A DNA stretch of 64,000 nt from an uncultured Sanguibacteroides sp. (GTDB lineage Bacteria; Bacteroidota; Bacteroidia; Bacteroidales; Marinifilaceae): NCBI RefSeq assembly GCF_900543425.1, contig NZ_UQRQ01000006.1, positions 1 to 64,000 of the forward strand, written 5' to 3'. The notes under the pieces were generated by a model, which saw nothing but the letters and a program-made list of their open reading frames with translations, was not told the origin of the DNA and searched no databases. The translations under genes and the position numbers were made by a program. Positions 8,695 through 17,580 of this stretch are shown piece by piece. Every line of letters starts with the position of its first letter. Position 1 is the stretch's first letter.

Positions 8695-10110
8695 ATGAGT
8701 GGATTTTTTGGGTGTGTATCTCGCAAAGAGTGTGTTGCTGATGTTTTTTACGGCACGGACTATCATTCTCATTTAGGAACGAAAAGAGCCGGAATGGCTT
8801 TTTATAACGGACAGGAGTTTACCCGTTCTATACATAGTTTGGAAAGTGCCTATTTCCGGAATAAATTTGAACCGGAGTTGGATAAGTTCAAGGGTTCGTC
8901 ACTGGGTATCGGAGTGATCAGTGATATGGAATCTCAACCGATTACGGTAATTTCTCATTTGGGGCGTTTTTCTGTCGTAGTCGTGGGGAGGATAGATAAC
9001 CTGGATGAGATCGAAAAATGTTTTTTGGATGAAAAGAAACATTTTGCAGAGCTTTCGAGTTCTACTGTCAACCAGACGGAGGCTGTGGCTATGCTCATTA
9101 ATACGGGAAATACCTTTAAAGAAGGAATTGAAAACGTGTATAACCGGGTGAAGGGTTCCTGTTCCTTTTTGATTTTGACGGAAACCGGAATTTATGCCGC
9201 ACGGGATAAGTATGGCCGTACTCCGATCGTTTTGGGAAAAAATGATAACGGTTATGTGGTGGCGAGTGAAAGTTCTTCTTTTACCAATTTAGGCTACACG
9301 ATTGTACGGGACTTGGAACCCAAGGAAGCGATACAGATTAGCAGGGACGGCATTACCCGGGTAACGACACCGGGATGCAAGAAACAGATATGTTCTTTTC
9401 TTTGGGTGTACTACGGTTATCCCTCTTCTTATTACGAGGGTATTAATGTGGAGGATGCCCGTTATCGTTGCGGGGCGGCTATTGCCGCACATGATGATGT
9501 GGACGTCGATTTTGCGGCGGGTATTCCTGATTCCGGAGTGGGACATGCGATTGGTTATTCCAATGCCAGAAAAATTCCGTATAAACGTCCTTTCGTGAAG
9601 TATACACCCACGTGGCCGCGTAGTTTTATGCCGCAGAATCAAAGTATGCGGGATTTGGTCGCTAAAATGAAGTTATTGCCGAATGAGGCTTTTACAAAGG
9701 GGGCCAAGATTTTGTTTTTGGATGATTCTATTGTTCGCGGTACCCAGTTAAAGGATAATGTGGTAAAACTGCGGGAATGCGGGGTGAAAGAGGTACATAT
9801 GCGGATCGCTTGTCCTCCGTTGGTTTATCCTTGTATCTTTTTGAATTTTTCATCTTCCCGCTCTAACTTCGATTTGTTTACTCGTCGGGTAATTCGTGAT
9901 TTGGAGGGAACATCCGATTTGACGGAAAAGATACTGAAACCTTATACTGATCCTGACTCGTTGCAATACAAAAAGATGTTAGGGGTGATGGCACAGCATT
10001 TAGGTTTGGATTCCTTGAAATTTCAGCGTTTGGATGATTTGGTCAAAGCCATCGGTCTTCCCAAAGAGGAGCTTTGTACGCATTGCTGGGATAATTCCAG
10101 TTATATGTAA
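8695..10110 (+). CDS. Amidophosphoribosyltransferase-like protein lacking the catalytic N-terminal Cys
   Basis: The 471-residue protein resembles glutamine PRPP amidotransferase along its length: an N-terminal Ntn-hydrolase (GATase II) region starting MSGFFGCVS, with YHSHLGTKRAG; then a phosphoribosyltransferase region with the PRPP loop ILFLDDSIVRGTQL (about residues 339-352). Classical PurF starts MCGI and uses Cys2, freed by processing, to hydrolyse glutamine. Here residue 2 is Ser, and the nearest Cys is residue 7, which aligns after the strand. Glutaminase activity is therefore doubtful, while the PRPP site looks intact. Similar Cys-less paralogues occur in Bacteroides alongside a normal PurF; this is probably that paralogue. 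No purine genes flank it. Confidence 0.8.
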   Translation: MSGFFGCVSRKECVADVFYGTDYHSHLGTKRAGMAFYNGQEFTRSIHSLESAYFRNKFEPELDKFKGSSLGIGVISDMESQPITVISHLGRFSVVVVGRIDNLDEIEKCFLDEKKHFAELSSSTVNQTEAVAMLINTGNTFKEGIENVYNRVKGSCSFLILTETGIYAARDKYGRTPIVLGKNDNGYVVASESSSFTNLGYTIVRDLEPKEAIQISRDGITRVTTPGCKKQICSFLWVYYGYPSSYYEGINVEDARYRCGAAIAAHDDVDVDFAAGIPDSGVGHAIGYSNARKIPYKRPFVKYTPTWPRSFMPQNQSMRDLVAKMKLLPNEAFTKGAKILFLDDSIVRGTQLKDNVVKLRECGVKEVHMRIACPPLVYPCIFLNFSSSRSNFDLFTRRVIRDLEGTSDLTEKILKPYTDPDSLQYKKMLGVMAQHLGLDSLKFQRLDDLVKAIGLPKEELCTHCWDNSSYM

Positions 10111-10115
10111 TTGTA

Positions 10116-10250
10116 AAAAATAACCTACGGGGACGGGGATTGAAAAGATTTACGATTTATGATTTGAAGAGACAAGGGATTAAAGGATTTTGTGATTGAG
10201 TGATTGGGGATTAAGAGATTAAAAGGATTTACGATTTTGGATTCAATGAT
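10116..10250 (+). repeat. Dispersed GATT-rich intergenic repeat, copy 1
   Basis: This begins AAATAACCTACGGGGAC and continues as a string of GATT-containing words (GATTTACGATTT, GAAGAGACAAGGGATT, GATTGAGTGATTGGGG). The same order of words occurs in reverse complement at 35558-35777. It is noncoding, between the PurF-like stop and the terminator. Confidence 0.75.
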
Positions 10251-10256
10251 TGGAAT

Positions 10257-10308
10257 ATCAATATAAAACGAGAGCCGGAAATATTTCCGGCTCTCGTTTT
10301 ATATTGAT
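10257..10308. terminator. Perfect 26-bp inverted repeat, bidirectional terminator
   Basis: Two perfect 26-base arms meet at 10282/10283 with no unpaired spacer (central GGAAAT/ATTTCC), flanked by A-rich and T-rich ends (ATAAAACG...CGTTTTAT). It lies between the convergent PurF-like and cydB genes and would work in both directions. Confidence 0.85.
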
Positions 10309-10327
10309 TCCTGTGCTTGTATGGAAC

Positions 10328-11446
10328 TTAGTAGGCGTGATGATCCTCCTCAATGTCCTGGAGATTGATCTGTTTTTTGTTCAACGCTCTCCAGGCGTAG
10401 AAAATATACGCGATCACAAGGGGTGATATAAGAGAAACGTATGACATGGCTTTTAGCGTGTAATAGGAGGAGGAGGCATTGTATATGGTCAGGGAAGAGT
10501 TCAGGTCGGTATACGACGGATAGAAAGCCGTATTGTTAAAGCCTGCCACGACGAACAGGGCTATTACAGCCAAAACGATCCCTATGCCGGAGAACCAAAT
10601 TCCTTTATTCCATTTCTCGGAGAACAGCGTTTTGATGATACCGAAAAGGACTCCTGCAACTCCTATCAAGAGAATGATCGTGTTGACAGGCATCTCGATC
10701 AGGTTATAGAAGTATTTGTATTGTACGAGAACAATCTCTCCGTTTTCCGCGATGGCGTAACCTTTACTGAATAAAATAATGGTCAGGAAGATTAACAAAA
10801 GCATGACAAACGGAATGGCATTGTAAAGAACCTGTTTCCGACTCCTGTTGAAGATGGTTTGGTTATCGATATTATTGATAAAATAGAGGGCGGCCAAGGT
10901 TCTGGCCAGGAAGAAAATAGCGAATCCCAAGCAAAGGTTGGCGATATTGAACAATACTTCTATGCCTCGCCAGGGACTCATCCAGGTTACGTCGTTCATG
11001 GTTCCCAATGAAAAAGGATTACCCGTGAAGAAGGAGCCCACTACCGCCCCGATACAGATGGTTCCGATAACTCCATTGATGATCAAAAAGACATTATACG
11101 TTTTTTCTCCCAGTAAATTACCCGCTTTCCGACGATATTCATAAGAGACGGCTTGCATGACAAAGCAGAAAAGTACGATCATCCAGGCCAGGTAAGCTCC
11201 TCCGAAACTTGTAGAATAGAAGAGAGGGAAGCTGGCAAAAAAGGCTCCTCCGAATACAACTAATGTCGTGAACGTAAATTCCCATTTCCGGCCAAGACTA
11301 TTGACGAGTAGATTTCTTTCGTCTTCCGTTTTGGCTATCGTGTATAACAGGGTTTGTCCTCCCTGGACGAATAACAGGAACACCAGCAATCCTCCAAGTA
11401 ACGATATTAATATCCACCAGTAATGTTGTAAAAATTCCATATTCAT
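10328..11446 (-). CDS. cydB: Cytochrome bd ubiquinol oxidase subunit II
   Basis: The 372-residue protein has the CydB arrangement: YWWILISLLGGLLVFLLFVQGGQTLL at the N-terminus, where CydB has its conserved first span, then eight or nine hydrophobic spans and a charged C-terminal tail. With CydA it forms the high-affinity terminal quinol oxidase in the inner membrane, used for microaerobic respiration and oxygen scavenging. It lies downstream of cydA on the same strand but is separated by 87 bases containing a GATT-type repeat, an unusually long gap for this pair. Confidence 0.93.
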   Translation of the reverse strand: MNMEFLQHYWWILISLLGGLLVFLLFVQGGQTLLYTIAKTEDERNLLVNSLGRKWEFTFTTLVVFGGAFFASFPLFYSTSFGGAYLAWMIVLFCFVMQAVSYEYRRKAGNLLGEKTYNVFLIINGVIGTICIGAVVGSFFTGNPFSLGTMNDVTWMSPWRGIEVLFNIANLCLGFAIFFLARTLAALYFINNIDNQTIFNRSRKQVLYNAIPFVMLLLIFLTIILFSKGYAIAENGEIVLVQYKYFYNLIEMPVNTIILLIGVAGVLFGIIKTLFSEKWNKGIWFSGIGIVLAVIALFVVAGFNNTAFYPSYTDLNSSLTIYNASSSYYTLKAMSYVSLISPLVIAYIFYAWRALNKKQINLQDIEEDHHAY

Positions 11447-11449
11447 TTA

Positions 11450-11533
11450 CAATTTTAGATTTAATAATTGGGTGATTCTGTGATTAAAGATTTCGTGATA
11501 ATTGAATCGCTAAATCGTAAATCACTAAATCAT
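11450..11533. repeat. GATT/AATC-rich repeat inside the cydA-cydB gap
   Basis: The whole gap between cydA and cydB consists of words such as GGGTGATTCTGTGATTAAAGATTT and AATCGTAAATCACTAAATC, matching in style the dispersed repeats at 10.1, 35.6 and 40.4 kb. It appears inserted between two genes of one operon without disrupting them. Confidence 0.55.
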
Positions 11534-13084
11534 TTAATCTGTTTCCGGTCCTTTTTTAATCTGTTTCCCCATGATTCTCAGTTCAGCGATAAGCAGTATC
11601 GTGAAGAGTACGGCAAACATCCAAAAAGTCGTTATCACCCAGTTGGACGTAATTTTCGTTACGGCCACATTGGTGGGTAAAAGATTTTGTACGACCCAGG
11701 GTTGGCGTCCGACTTCGGCAACGATCCACCCGCATTGGGAGGCCACGTAAGCTAACGGAACGCAGGCGAGGGCCAGATAGGGTATGACTTTGAATTTATC
11801 GAATTTCCTTTTTTGGGCATACCAAAGCGAAAGGATGAATAAAAGAACGAATAACATACCTAACCCGACCATGATACGGAAGCTATAGAATACGAGAGGG
11901 ACAGAGGGAATCGTGTCGTATGGAGAGTTAAGATAACCATACCCGAAATCCGCGTAGTTCGCCCTGAATATCTTTAAGGTGCTGTCCGCTGCAATCTGAT
12001 TGTTTTCTTTGACGGCTTGTTTGTAGTCCTTCAATGCCTCTATGGCCGTACGACCGTTAGCCATACGTTGTTCGATGGAAGGATAGGTTTTACCTTCTTC
12101 GGAAGTATATCCGTCCAGAATATCTTGAATTCCGGGGATGTAGGCATCTCCTTTGTGATATCCCAGAAACGAGAGCATTTTGGGGATATGAATTCCGTAC
12201 GAGACTTTTTTCATACGGGTCGTCGGGAGTGCCGGATCGTCGGTCAGAAGGCCGATAACGGTTAATCCGACTCCTCTTCCTCCTTCGTTTAAGCCTTCCA
12301 TTGCGGCTAATTTCATGGGTTGTGTCTTCGTCACGTCCTGAGCGCTGGAATCACCGGTATAAATGGTGATAAGTATACTGATTAGTCCGAAAATGGAGGC
12401 TAATATAATGCTTTTACGGGCAAATTCAAGATGCCGCTTCTTCAATATAAACCAAGCGCTAATCCCCACGACGAAGCAAGCCGAGAGGGTATAAGCGGAG
12501 GTCACCGTGTGAAAGAACTTACTTATGGCCGTCGGAGAAAAGAGTACGGCCCAGAAGTTATCCATTTCGTTTCGGGCTGTCAACGGATTAAATTCCATGC
12601 CGACCGGATTTTGCATCCAGGCGTTGGCGACCAATATCCACAGGGCAGAAATATTTGCTCCTACAAACACCATCCAGGTGGAAATCAGGTGGAAACGCTT
12701 GCTGACCCTGTTCCAGCCGAAGAACATGACGGCAACGAAGGTCGATTCCAGGAAGAACGCAAGGATTCCCTCAATGGCAAGCGGGGCTCCAAAAATATCT
12801 CCCACGAACCAAGAGTAGTTCGACCAGTTGGTTCCGAACTGAAATTCTAAGATTAGACCGGTAGCTACACCGATGGCAAAGTTAATTCCGAAAAGTTTCA
12901 TCCAGAATTTAGTCGCATCCAACCAACGCTGATCCCCTGTACGAACCCAGATGGTTTCCATAACGGCAAGCATTAAGGCTAACCCTAATGTTAACGGAAC
13001 AAACATATAATGGTAGATCGCTGTCATCGCAAATTGCCAACGTGACCATTCCACTAAAGAAGTTGTTGTTAGGTGAAAGAACAT
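11534..13084 (-). CDS. cydA: Cytochrome bd ubiquinol oxidase subunit I
   Basis: The 516-residue membrane protein shows CydA hallmarks: RWQFAMTAIYHYMFVPLTLGLA near the N-terminus, where His25 corresponds to the b595/d ligand His19 of E. coli; the GVATGLILEFQFGTNWSNY segment; a long periplasmic Q-loop; and GWIVAEVGRQPWVVQNLLPT near residue 445, which is the conserved quinol-site region. It binds hemes b558, b595 and d. It is preceded by a DUF4492 gene four bases away and followed by cydB, the usual Bacteroidales order. Confidence 0.95.
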   Translation of the reverse strand: MFFHLTTTSLVEWSRWQFAMTAIYHYMFVPLTLGLALMLAVMETIWVRTGDQRWLDATKFWMKLFGINFAIGVATGLILEFQFGTNWSNYSWFVGDIFGAPLAIEGILAFFLESTFVAVMFFGWNRVSKRFHLISTWMVFVGANISALWILVANAWMQNPVGMEFNPLTARNEMDNFWAVLFSPTAISKFFHTVTSAYTLSACFVVGISAWFILKKRHLEFARKSIILASIFGLISILITIYTGDSSAQDVTKTQPMKLAAMEGLNEGGRGVGLTVIGLLTDDPALPTTRMKKVSYGIHIPKMLSFLGYHKGDAYIPGIQDILDGYTSEEGKTYPSIEQRMANGRTAIEALKDYKQAVKENNQIAADSTLKIFRANYADFGYGYLNSPYDTIPSVPLVFYSFRIMVGLGMLFVLLFILSLWYAQKRKFDKFKVIPYLALACVPLAYVASQCGWIVAEVGRQPWVVQNLLPTNVAVTKITSNWVITTFWMFAVLFTILLIAELRIMGKQIKKGPETD

Positions 13085-13088
13085 AATG

Positions 13089-13298
13089 TTAAGGTTTTGT
13101 GGTTAATTCTTCGAATACATGATCACTTTTTTCTTGAAAGGTGTCATAATTGGAATTTAAATAATTGGGCATAAAAAAGAGTTTGAGTACTAAGAACATA
13201 ATACATAGCTTGATTAAGATAATCAGCCATAGATTTCTTCCCCAACGGGGCATATTTTTGAATCCGTCGTAATATAACCTCCAAACTTTTTTCAGCAT
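13089..13298 (-). CDS. DUF4492 small membrane protein of the cyd operon
   Basis: The 69-residue protein has one membrane span (NLWLIILIKLCIMFLVLKLFF, about residues 22-42) preceded by YYDGFKNMPRWGR, the DUF4492 signature. DUF4492 genes lie directly upstream of cydA in Bacteroidetes; here only four bases separate the stop from the cydA start. By position and size it may be an accessory subunit like CydX (inference). It is the first gene of the DUF4492-cydA-cydB unit. Confidence 0.85.
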   Translation of the reverse strand: MLKKVWRLYYDGFKNMPRWGRNLWLIILIKLCIMFLVLKLFFMPNYLNSNYDTFQEKSDHVFEELTTKP

Positions 13299-13619
13299 AG
13301 TAAAAAATGAGTTTATAATAACTTAAAAACGTAATAAAGATAAAAATGTTTTCTAATATAATATTCTTATTGTTAATAATATTTATTTATGAACCGATAG
13401 ATAGATTTTATAAGGCAAAAAAGTTGTTTAAGATTCGATCTGTTTCTGTCCTAATTGCTTGAAATTGAATGCAAATAAATTTTGAAATTAAATAATTAAT
13501 TTTTAGATTTACAACGGTGAGTGTAACGAGGGAGAGTCACCCGAAGAGCAAGTCGGATGCATTTACTTGTGGGGTATATTCTATGTGAAGGAAACATTAT
13601 TAATACTAAATATAAATCC
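13299..13619. other. Divergent intergenic region between DUF4492 and the MutS-like gene
   Basis: The DUF4492-proximal half is AT-rich with no clear -7 box (TATCTTTA on the minus strand is near-consensus). The half next to the MutS-like gene (about 13511-13600) is noticeably richer in G and C than its surroundings and can form GGTGA (13516-13520) with TCACC (13537-13541). I cannot assign it to a known RNA family. An in-frame ATG at 13557 would extend the MutS-like protein by 21 residues of non-homologous sequence and was not chosen. Confidence 0.4.
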
Positions 13620-16301
13620 ATGGGTTTTATTACGGATAAACAAACATTTGATGACCTGAATATATTCGGGAGACATCGGGGAAATAATATTTATAGTCTA
13701 TATAACTATATCCAGACGGCTGGGGGCTCCGGGTACTTAGAAGATATGTTTCTTTCTCCGTTGACGGAAAGGGAGAAGATCGTGGATCGGTCTTCGATCA
13801 TCCAATTTATGAAGGAGAATAAGATGCGTTTTCCTTTTAACCGGGAAAGGATCGGAAAAGTAGAGGTTTATCTGAAAAATGCTGCAAAGAACAGTCGGTT
13901 GGAAAGCGACGACGTGTCGTTGGATGAAAAGTTAAAACGGAATATGGGATTTAACTTGGAATACGAGATGTATAAAGAAGGGGTGAAGGCTACTGTCGAA
14001 ATGATAAAGGAGGTATACAAGTATTTTGAGAAACAGAAGCATTTTTTTGATTCGGTTTCTTTTAAAAATAATGTAGCGGATATTTTGTCTGTAATAACTA
14101 CGGAGCAGTTGAGTTGGACCTTGAAAGAGAAGACCGTGAAGTCTTATTCTTATGAAAAAGTTGTGGGATGTGATACGATTTTTCGGTTTGACGGGAAAGA
14201 TTTGTTGGAAAGGATAATGACTCATATTTATATGTTCGATGCCTATATTTCGGTGGGGAGAGTTGCGGAAAGTATGGGCTTCGTATTTCCTGAGGTATTG
14301 CCGGACGGGAGTAACCGGATTTCCATGGTCGATTTTTATCATCCTCACGTGAGTAATCCGGTAGCCAATAGCATTCATGTTGACCAGCAGAGTAACGTGA
14401 TTTTTTTGACCGGGGCCAATATGGCTGGTAAGTCTACCTTTATGAAAGCTTTTGGAGTGGTCTTGTTTTTGGCTCACATGGGATTTCCCGTGCCGGCGAA
14501 GAGAGTAGAATTTTCTGTTTGTAGCGGTTTATATACCACGATTAATTTGCCGGATGATATCCATAAAGGGTATAGTCATTTCTACGCGGAAGTTTTGCGG
14601 GTGAGAAAGATCGTGGATAATGTAAGTCGTCGTTCTAATCTGGTCGTTATTTTCGATGAATTATTCCGCGGTACGAATGTAAAAGATGCTTATGACGGCA
14701 CATTGGTTCTAACAAGAGCATTTGCCCGAAATACTAAGAATGTTTTTTTGATATCTACTCATATCATAGAGGCCGGGGAAGATTTAAAAAAGGATTGTAC
14801 GAATGTGAATTTTGTCTACTTTCCGACTAAATGGGAAGGTAATAAGGCTGTATTTCCTTATAAGCTGGCACAAGGGATAACCGGGGAACGGCATGGAATG
14901 AATATTATTCGTAATGAACAAATCATTGATATTATTACAGGAAAGGCAGAAGTGAAGAATACGGATTCCGGCAAACCCGGTAAATTCGTTGCGGATTGGC
15001 AAACATTAAAGGATCTGGAGCTATTGGGTAAATTTAAAAGTACATCCGTGTTTAATTTGTTTAACGATACGAAGACTATGGGAGGGGAGCAACTATTGGA
15101 ATATATGTTTGAAAATCCGATTACCGATGAAGAGGAGTTGAAGCGTCGTTATAGGGTAATTGATTATTTCCGTCATGCAAATATAGAATTTCCTTTGGAG
15201 CCGGAAGTGTTTGATGATCTGGATGCTTATTTATTGGCGACGGAAAGAAGAAAAAAAGTCCTTGCTTTTATCGACACCTGGTGGTTGAGTATGAAGCACA
15301 AAAGTATTTGTGATCCTGAGTACGACATCATTCGCGGGGGCATAGCGGCGACTATTCAGATGTTCGGGGTATTGGAACAATTCATTCGGTCGTTTGATTC
15401 CCGGGAGACGGCTTATCTTGAGCAACGTAAAACCATTCATGGAATTATTAATTCTGAGGAATTGAAATGGTGGCGTAATGAAACGAACGTAAAGAAGTTA
15501 TCCTTTATGAAGGTATATCGTTACGATCACATACTAAGGACGATTTGTAAGGAACAACTGAAAACATTGAGGAATTTGTTGTACGAATTGGATGTAAATA
15601 CGGCTGTAGCTCGCGTAGCGAATAAATATGATTTTACGATTCCCCGTATTTTGCCGAAAGAGGAGGCTGTTATGCAGTTGGAAGAGCTTTTTCATCCGGG
15701 CATCAAGAACCCGGTTTCCAATTCGTTCCGGATCGATACAAAACAGAATATGTTTTTCCTGACGGGGGCAAACATGGCCGGAAAGTCTACTTTTATGAAA
15801 GCCTTTGGTATTGCCGTGTATTTGGCGCATGTCGGACTTCCCGTTCCGGCGAAAGGGATGACCTTCTCCGTTCGGGATGGAATGTATACTTCAATCAACG
15901 TGTCGGATGATTTGAATTTGGGGTATAGCCATTTCTATGCTGAGATTCTCCGAATAAAAATGATCGCCGAAGAGGTCGGTCGGAATAAGAATCTGGTACT
16001 TATTTTTGATGAGTTATTCAAAGGCGTAAACGTAAAGGATGCTTATGATGCTACGATTGCCGTAACAGAAGCGTTTACCACACGTAGAAATAGTCAGTTC
16101 CTGTTTTCGACTCATATCATTGAAACGGGGGAGGTTTTACAGAAAAAATATGATAATCTGCAATGTTGTTATTTTCCGACGAATATGGAGGGAGAAAAGA
16201 TAATTTATCCTTATAAATTGAAAGAGGGAATTACGGGAGATCGGCATGGGATGTTGATTATTCGTAAACATCACATTATCGAAATGACGGAAAAATGGTA
16301 A
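13620..16301 (+). CDS. Tandem double MutS-like ATPase (two MutS core/ATPase units in one chain)
   Basis: The 893-residue protein is two MutS-like units end to end. Unit 1 starts GFITDKQTFDDLNIFG at residue 2, and unit 2 starts KFVADWQTLKDLELLG near residue 453. Each has a lever/core helical region and a MutS ATPase: Walker A TGANMAGKST at about 264 and 715, GYSHFYAE, Walker B with IFDELFRGTNVKDAYD or IFDELFKGVNVKDAYD, and the STHIIE(A/T)GE switch. MutS domains I and II, which read mismatches, and the Smr nuclease are absent. Bacteroidales usually encode such roughly 440-residue units as separate genes; here they are joined. The role is unknown and mismatch repair should not be assumed. Start chosen by alignment of unit 1 with unit 2. 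Confidence 0.85.
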   Translation: MGFITDKQTFDDLNIFGRHRGNNIYSLYNYIQTAGGSGYLEDMFLSPLTEREKIVDRSSIIQFMKENKMRFPFNRERIGKVEVYLKNAAKNSRLESDDVSLDEKLKRNMGFNLEYEMYKEGVKATVEMIKEVYKYFEKQKHFFDSVSFKNNVADILSVITTEQLSWTLKEKTVKSYSYEKVVGCDTIFRFDGKDLLERIMTHIYMFDAYISVGRVAESMGFVFPEVLPDGSNRISMVDFYHPHVSNPVANSIHVDQQSNVIFLTGANMAGKSTFMKAFGVVLFLAHMGFPVPAKRVEFSVCSGLYTTINLPDDIHKGYSHFYAEVLRVRKIVDNVSRRSNLVVIFDELFRGTNVKDAYDGTLVLTRAFARNTKNVFLISTHIIEAGEDLKKDCTNVNFVYFPTKWEGNKAVFPYKLAQGITGERHGMNIIRNEQIIDIITGKAEVKNTDSGKPGKFVADWQTLKDLELLGKFKSTSVFNLFNDTKTMGGEQLLEYMFENPITDEEELKRRYRVIDYFRHANIEFPLEPEVFDDLDAYLLATERRKKVLAFIDTWWLSMKHKSICDPEYDIIRGGIAATIQMFGVLEQFIRSFDSRETAYLEQRKTIHGIINSEELKWWRNETNVKKLSFMKVYRYDHILRTICKEQLKTLRNLLYELDVNTAVARVANKYDFTIPRILPKEEAVMQLEELFHPGIKNPVSNSFRIDTKQNMFFLTGANMAGKSTFMKAFGIAVYLAHVGLPVPAKGMTFSVRDGMYTSINVSDDLNLGYSHFYAEILRIKMIAEEVGRNKNLVLIFDELFKGVNVKDAYDATIAVTEAFTTRRNSQFLFSTHIIETGEVLQKKYDNLQCCYFPTNMEGEKIIYPYKLKEGITGDRHGMLIIRKHHIIEMTEKW

Positions 16302-16376
16302 AAAAAGGAAGATGACTAATTTATTTATCTAATTTTGTTTCGTGTAAGGATAGAATAAATAGGTAATAAATGAAAT

Positions 16377-17513
16377 ATGAATAATTTAGGGAAATATCTT
16401 TTGGGGGGGATTATTTTAGCCATTATTGCATTTTTATGTTGGTACTTTTCGTCCATTATTGCATATATCTTGGTGTCTGTAGTGATCTCTTTCCTCGGGA
16501 GGCCGATCATTGATTTATTAGGCCGTTTAAAAATACGGGGATATGTCCTTTCCGATTCATTGAAGGCTGCTGTCACCTTAGTTTGTATATGGGTGGTGTT
16601 TATTCTTTTCTTTTATACGATTATCCCGATGGCGAGTCAGGAATTTCAGTCATTGAGTGACCTGAGTATTACCAATATCGTGAATCAGCTTGATGCTCCG
16701 TTGGCAGATGCGGAACGCGGTTTAAAGCATTTTGGTATCATCGATAACGATCAGGATATAAAAGATTATATCGAGGAAAACCTAAGTTCTTTGGTGGATG
16801 TTAGCCGGGTAAAAAATTTGTTCGGTTCATTGGCGGGGACGATCAGCGGCATTTTCATTGCCTTATTTTCGATCTCTTTTATTACTTTCTTCTTTTTGAA
16901 AGATAGTAAGCTATTTTCCAGAATGCTTTTGGCTATTGTACCCACGCAATACGAGGAAGGAACAAAGAAAGCTTTGGACTCCATTCAAAAATTACTCGTT
17001 CGTTATTTCGTAGGTATTATATTCGAAGTGATTATTGTGATGGGGTTGAATATTCTTGGACTCTCTATCGTGGGGTTGAATTTTAATAGTGCGGTGGTGA
17101 TCGGTTTAGTGACGGGAATTACAAACGTTATTCCGTACATCGGTCCTTTGATCGGAGCCATATTCGGGTTGGTCGTGGGAATAGCCACGCATCTCGATAT
17201 GGATTTTTATGCGGCGCTACTTCCTTTACTTGTATACATGGCGATCGTTTTCTCTATTACTCAATTGATTGATAATATGGTATTACAGCCTTTGATTTAC
17301 GGGAATAGCGTACATGCCCATCCCTTGGAGATTTTTCTCGTGATATTGGTTGCCGGTAGCATTGCCGGTATTCCGGGTATGATTTTAGCGATTCCGGGTT
17401 ATACGGTTTTGAGAGTCATTCTTGGTGAATTTTTCAACAAGTATAAGCTCGTAAAGACACTTACAAAGGGCTTGAACGAAGAGAATGAAATACCGCATGA
17501 TAAGGAAGGCTGA
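16377..17513 (+). CDS. AI-2E family transporter (PerM/YdiK-like)
   Basis: The 378-residue membrane protein has the AI-2E (UPF0118) pattern: paired N-terminal spans, a soluble amphipathic middle (SQEFQSLSDLSITN...), and the C-terminal block of spans with GLVTGITNVIPYIGPLIGAIFGLVVG, the family signature, then LQPLIYGNSVHAHPLEIFLVILVAG. Family members are efflux-type transporters, with substrates ranging from autoinducer-2 to sodium/proton exchange, so the name does not fix the substrate. It lies 75 bases after the MutS-like gene and is closed by a terminator convergent with lon. Confidence 0.9.
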   Translation: MNNLGKYLLGGIILAIIAFLCWYFSSIIAYILVSVVISFLGRPIIDLLGRLKIRGYVLSDSLKAAVTLVCIWVVFILFFYTIIPMASQEFQSLSDLSITNIVNQLDAPLADAERGLKHFGIIDNDQDIKDYIEENLSSLVDVSRVKNLFGSLAGTISGIFIALFSISFITFFFLKDSKLFSRMLLAIVPTQYEEGTKKALDSIQKLLVRYFVGIIFEVIIVMGLNILGLSIVGLNFNSAVVIGLVTGITNVIPYIGPLIGAIFGLVVGIATHLDMDFYAALLPLLVYMAIVFSITQLIDNMVLQPLIYGNSVHAHPLEIFLVILVAGSIAGIPGMILAIPGYTVLRVILGEFFNKYKLVKTLTKGLNEENEIPHDKEG

Positions 17514-17545
17514 AAGAGTTTTCAGCAAATGAGTCGTAAAAAATA

Positions 17546-17580
17546 AAAGACGGCCTTTCGAGAGGAAAGGCCGTTTTATT
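17546..17580. terminator. Bidirectional terminator between AI-2E gene and lon
   Basis: ACGGCCTTTC pairs with GAAAGGCCGT around a 5-base loop, with A-rich and T-rich flanks; it lies between convergent genes. Confidence 0.85.

Noticed and set aside
13557..13619. Upstream in-frame ATG of the MutS-like gene
   Set aside because: The added 21 residues have no counterpart at the start of the second unit, while residue 2 onward aligns with it.
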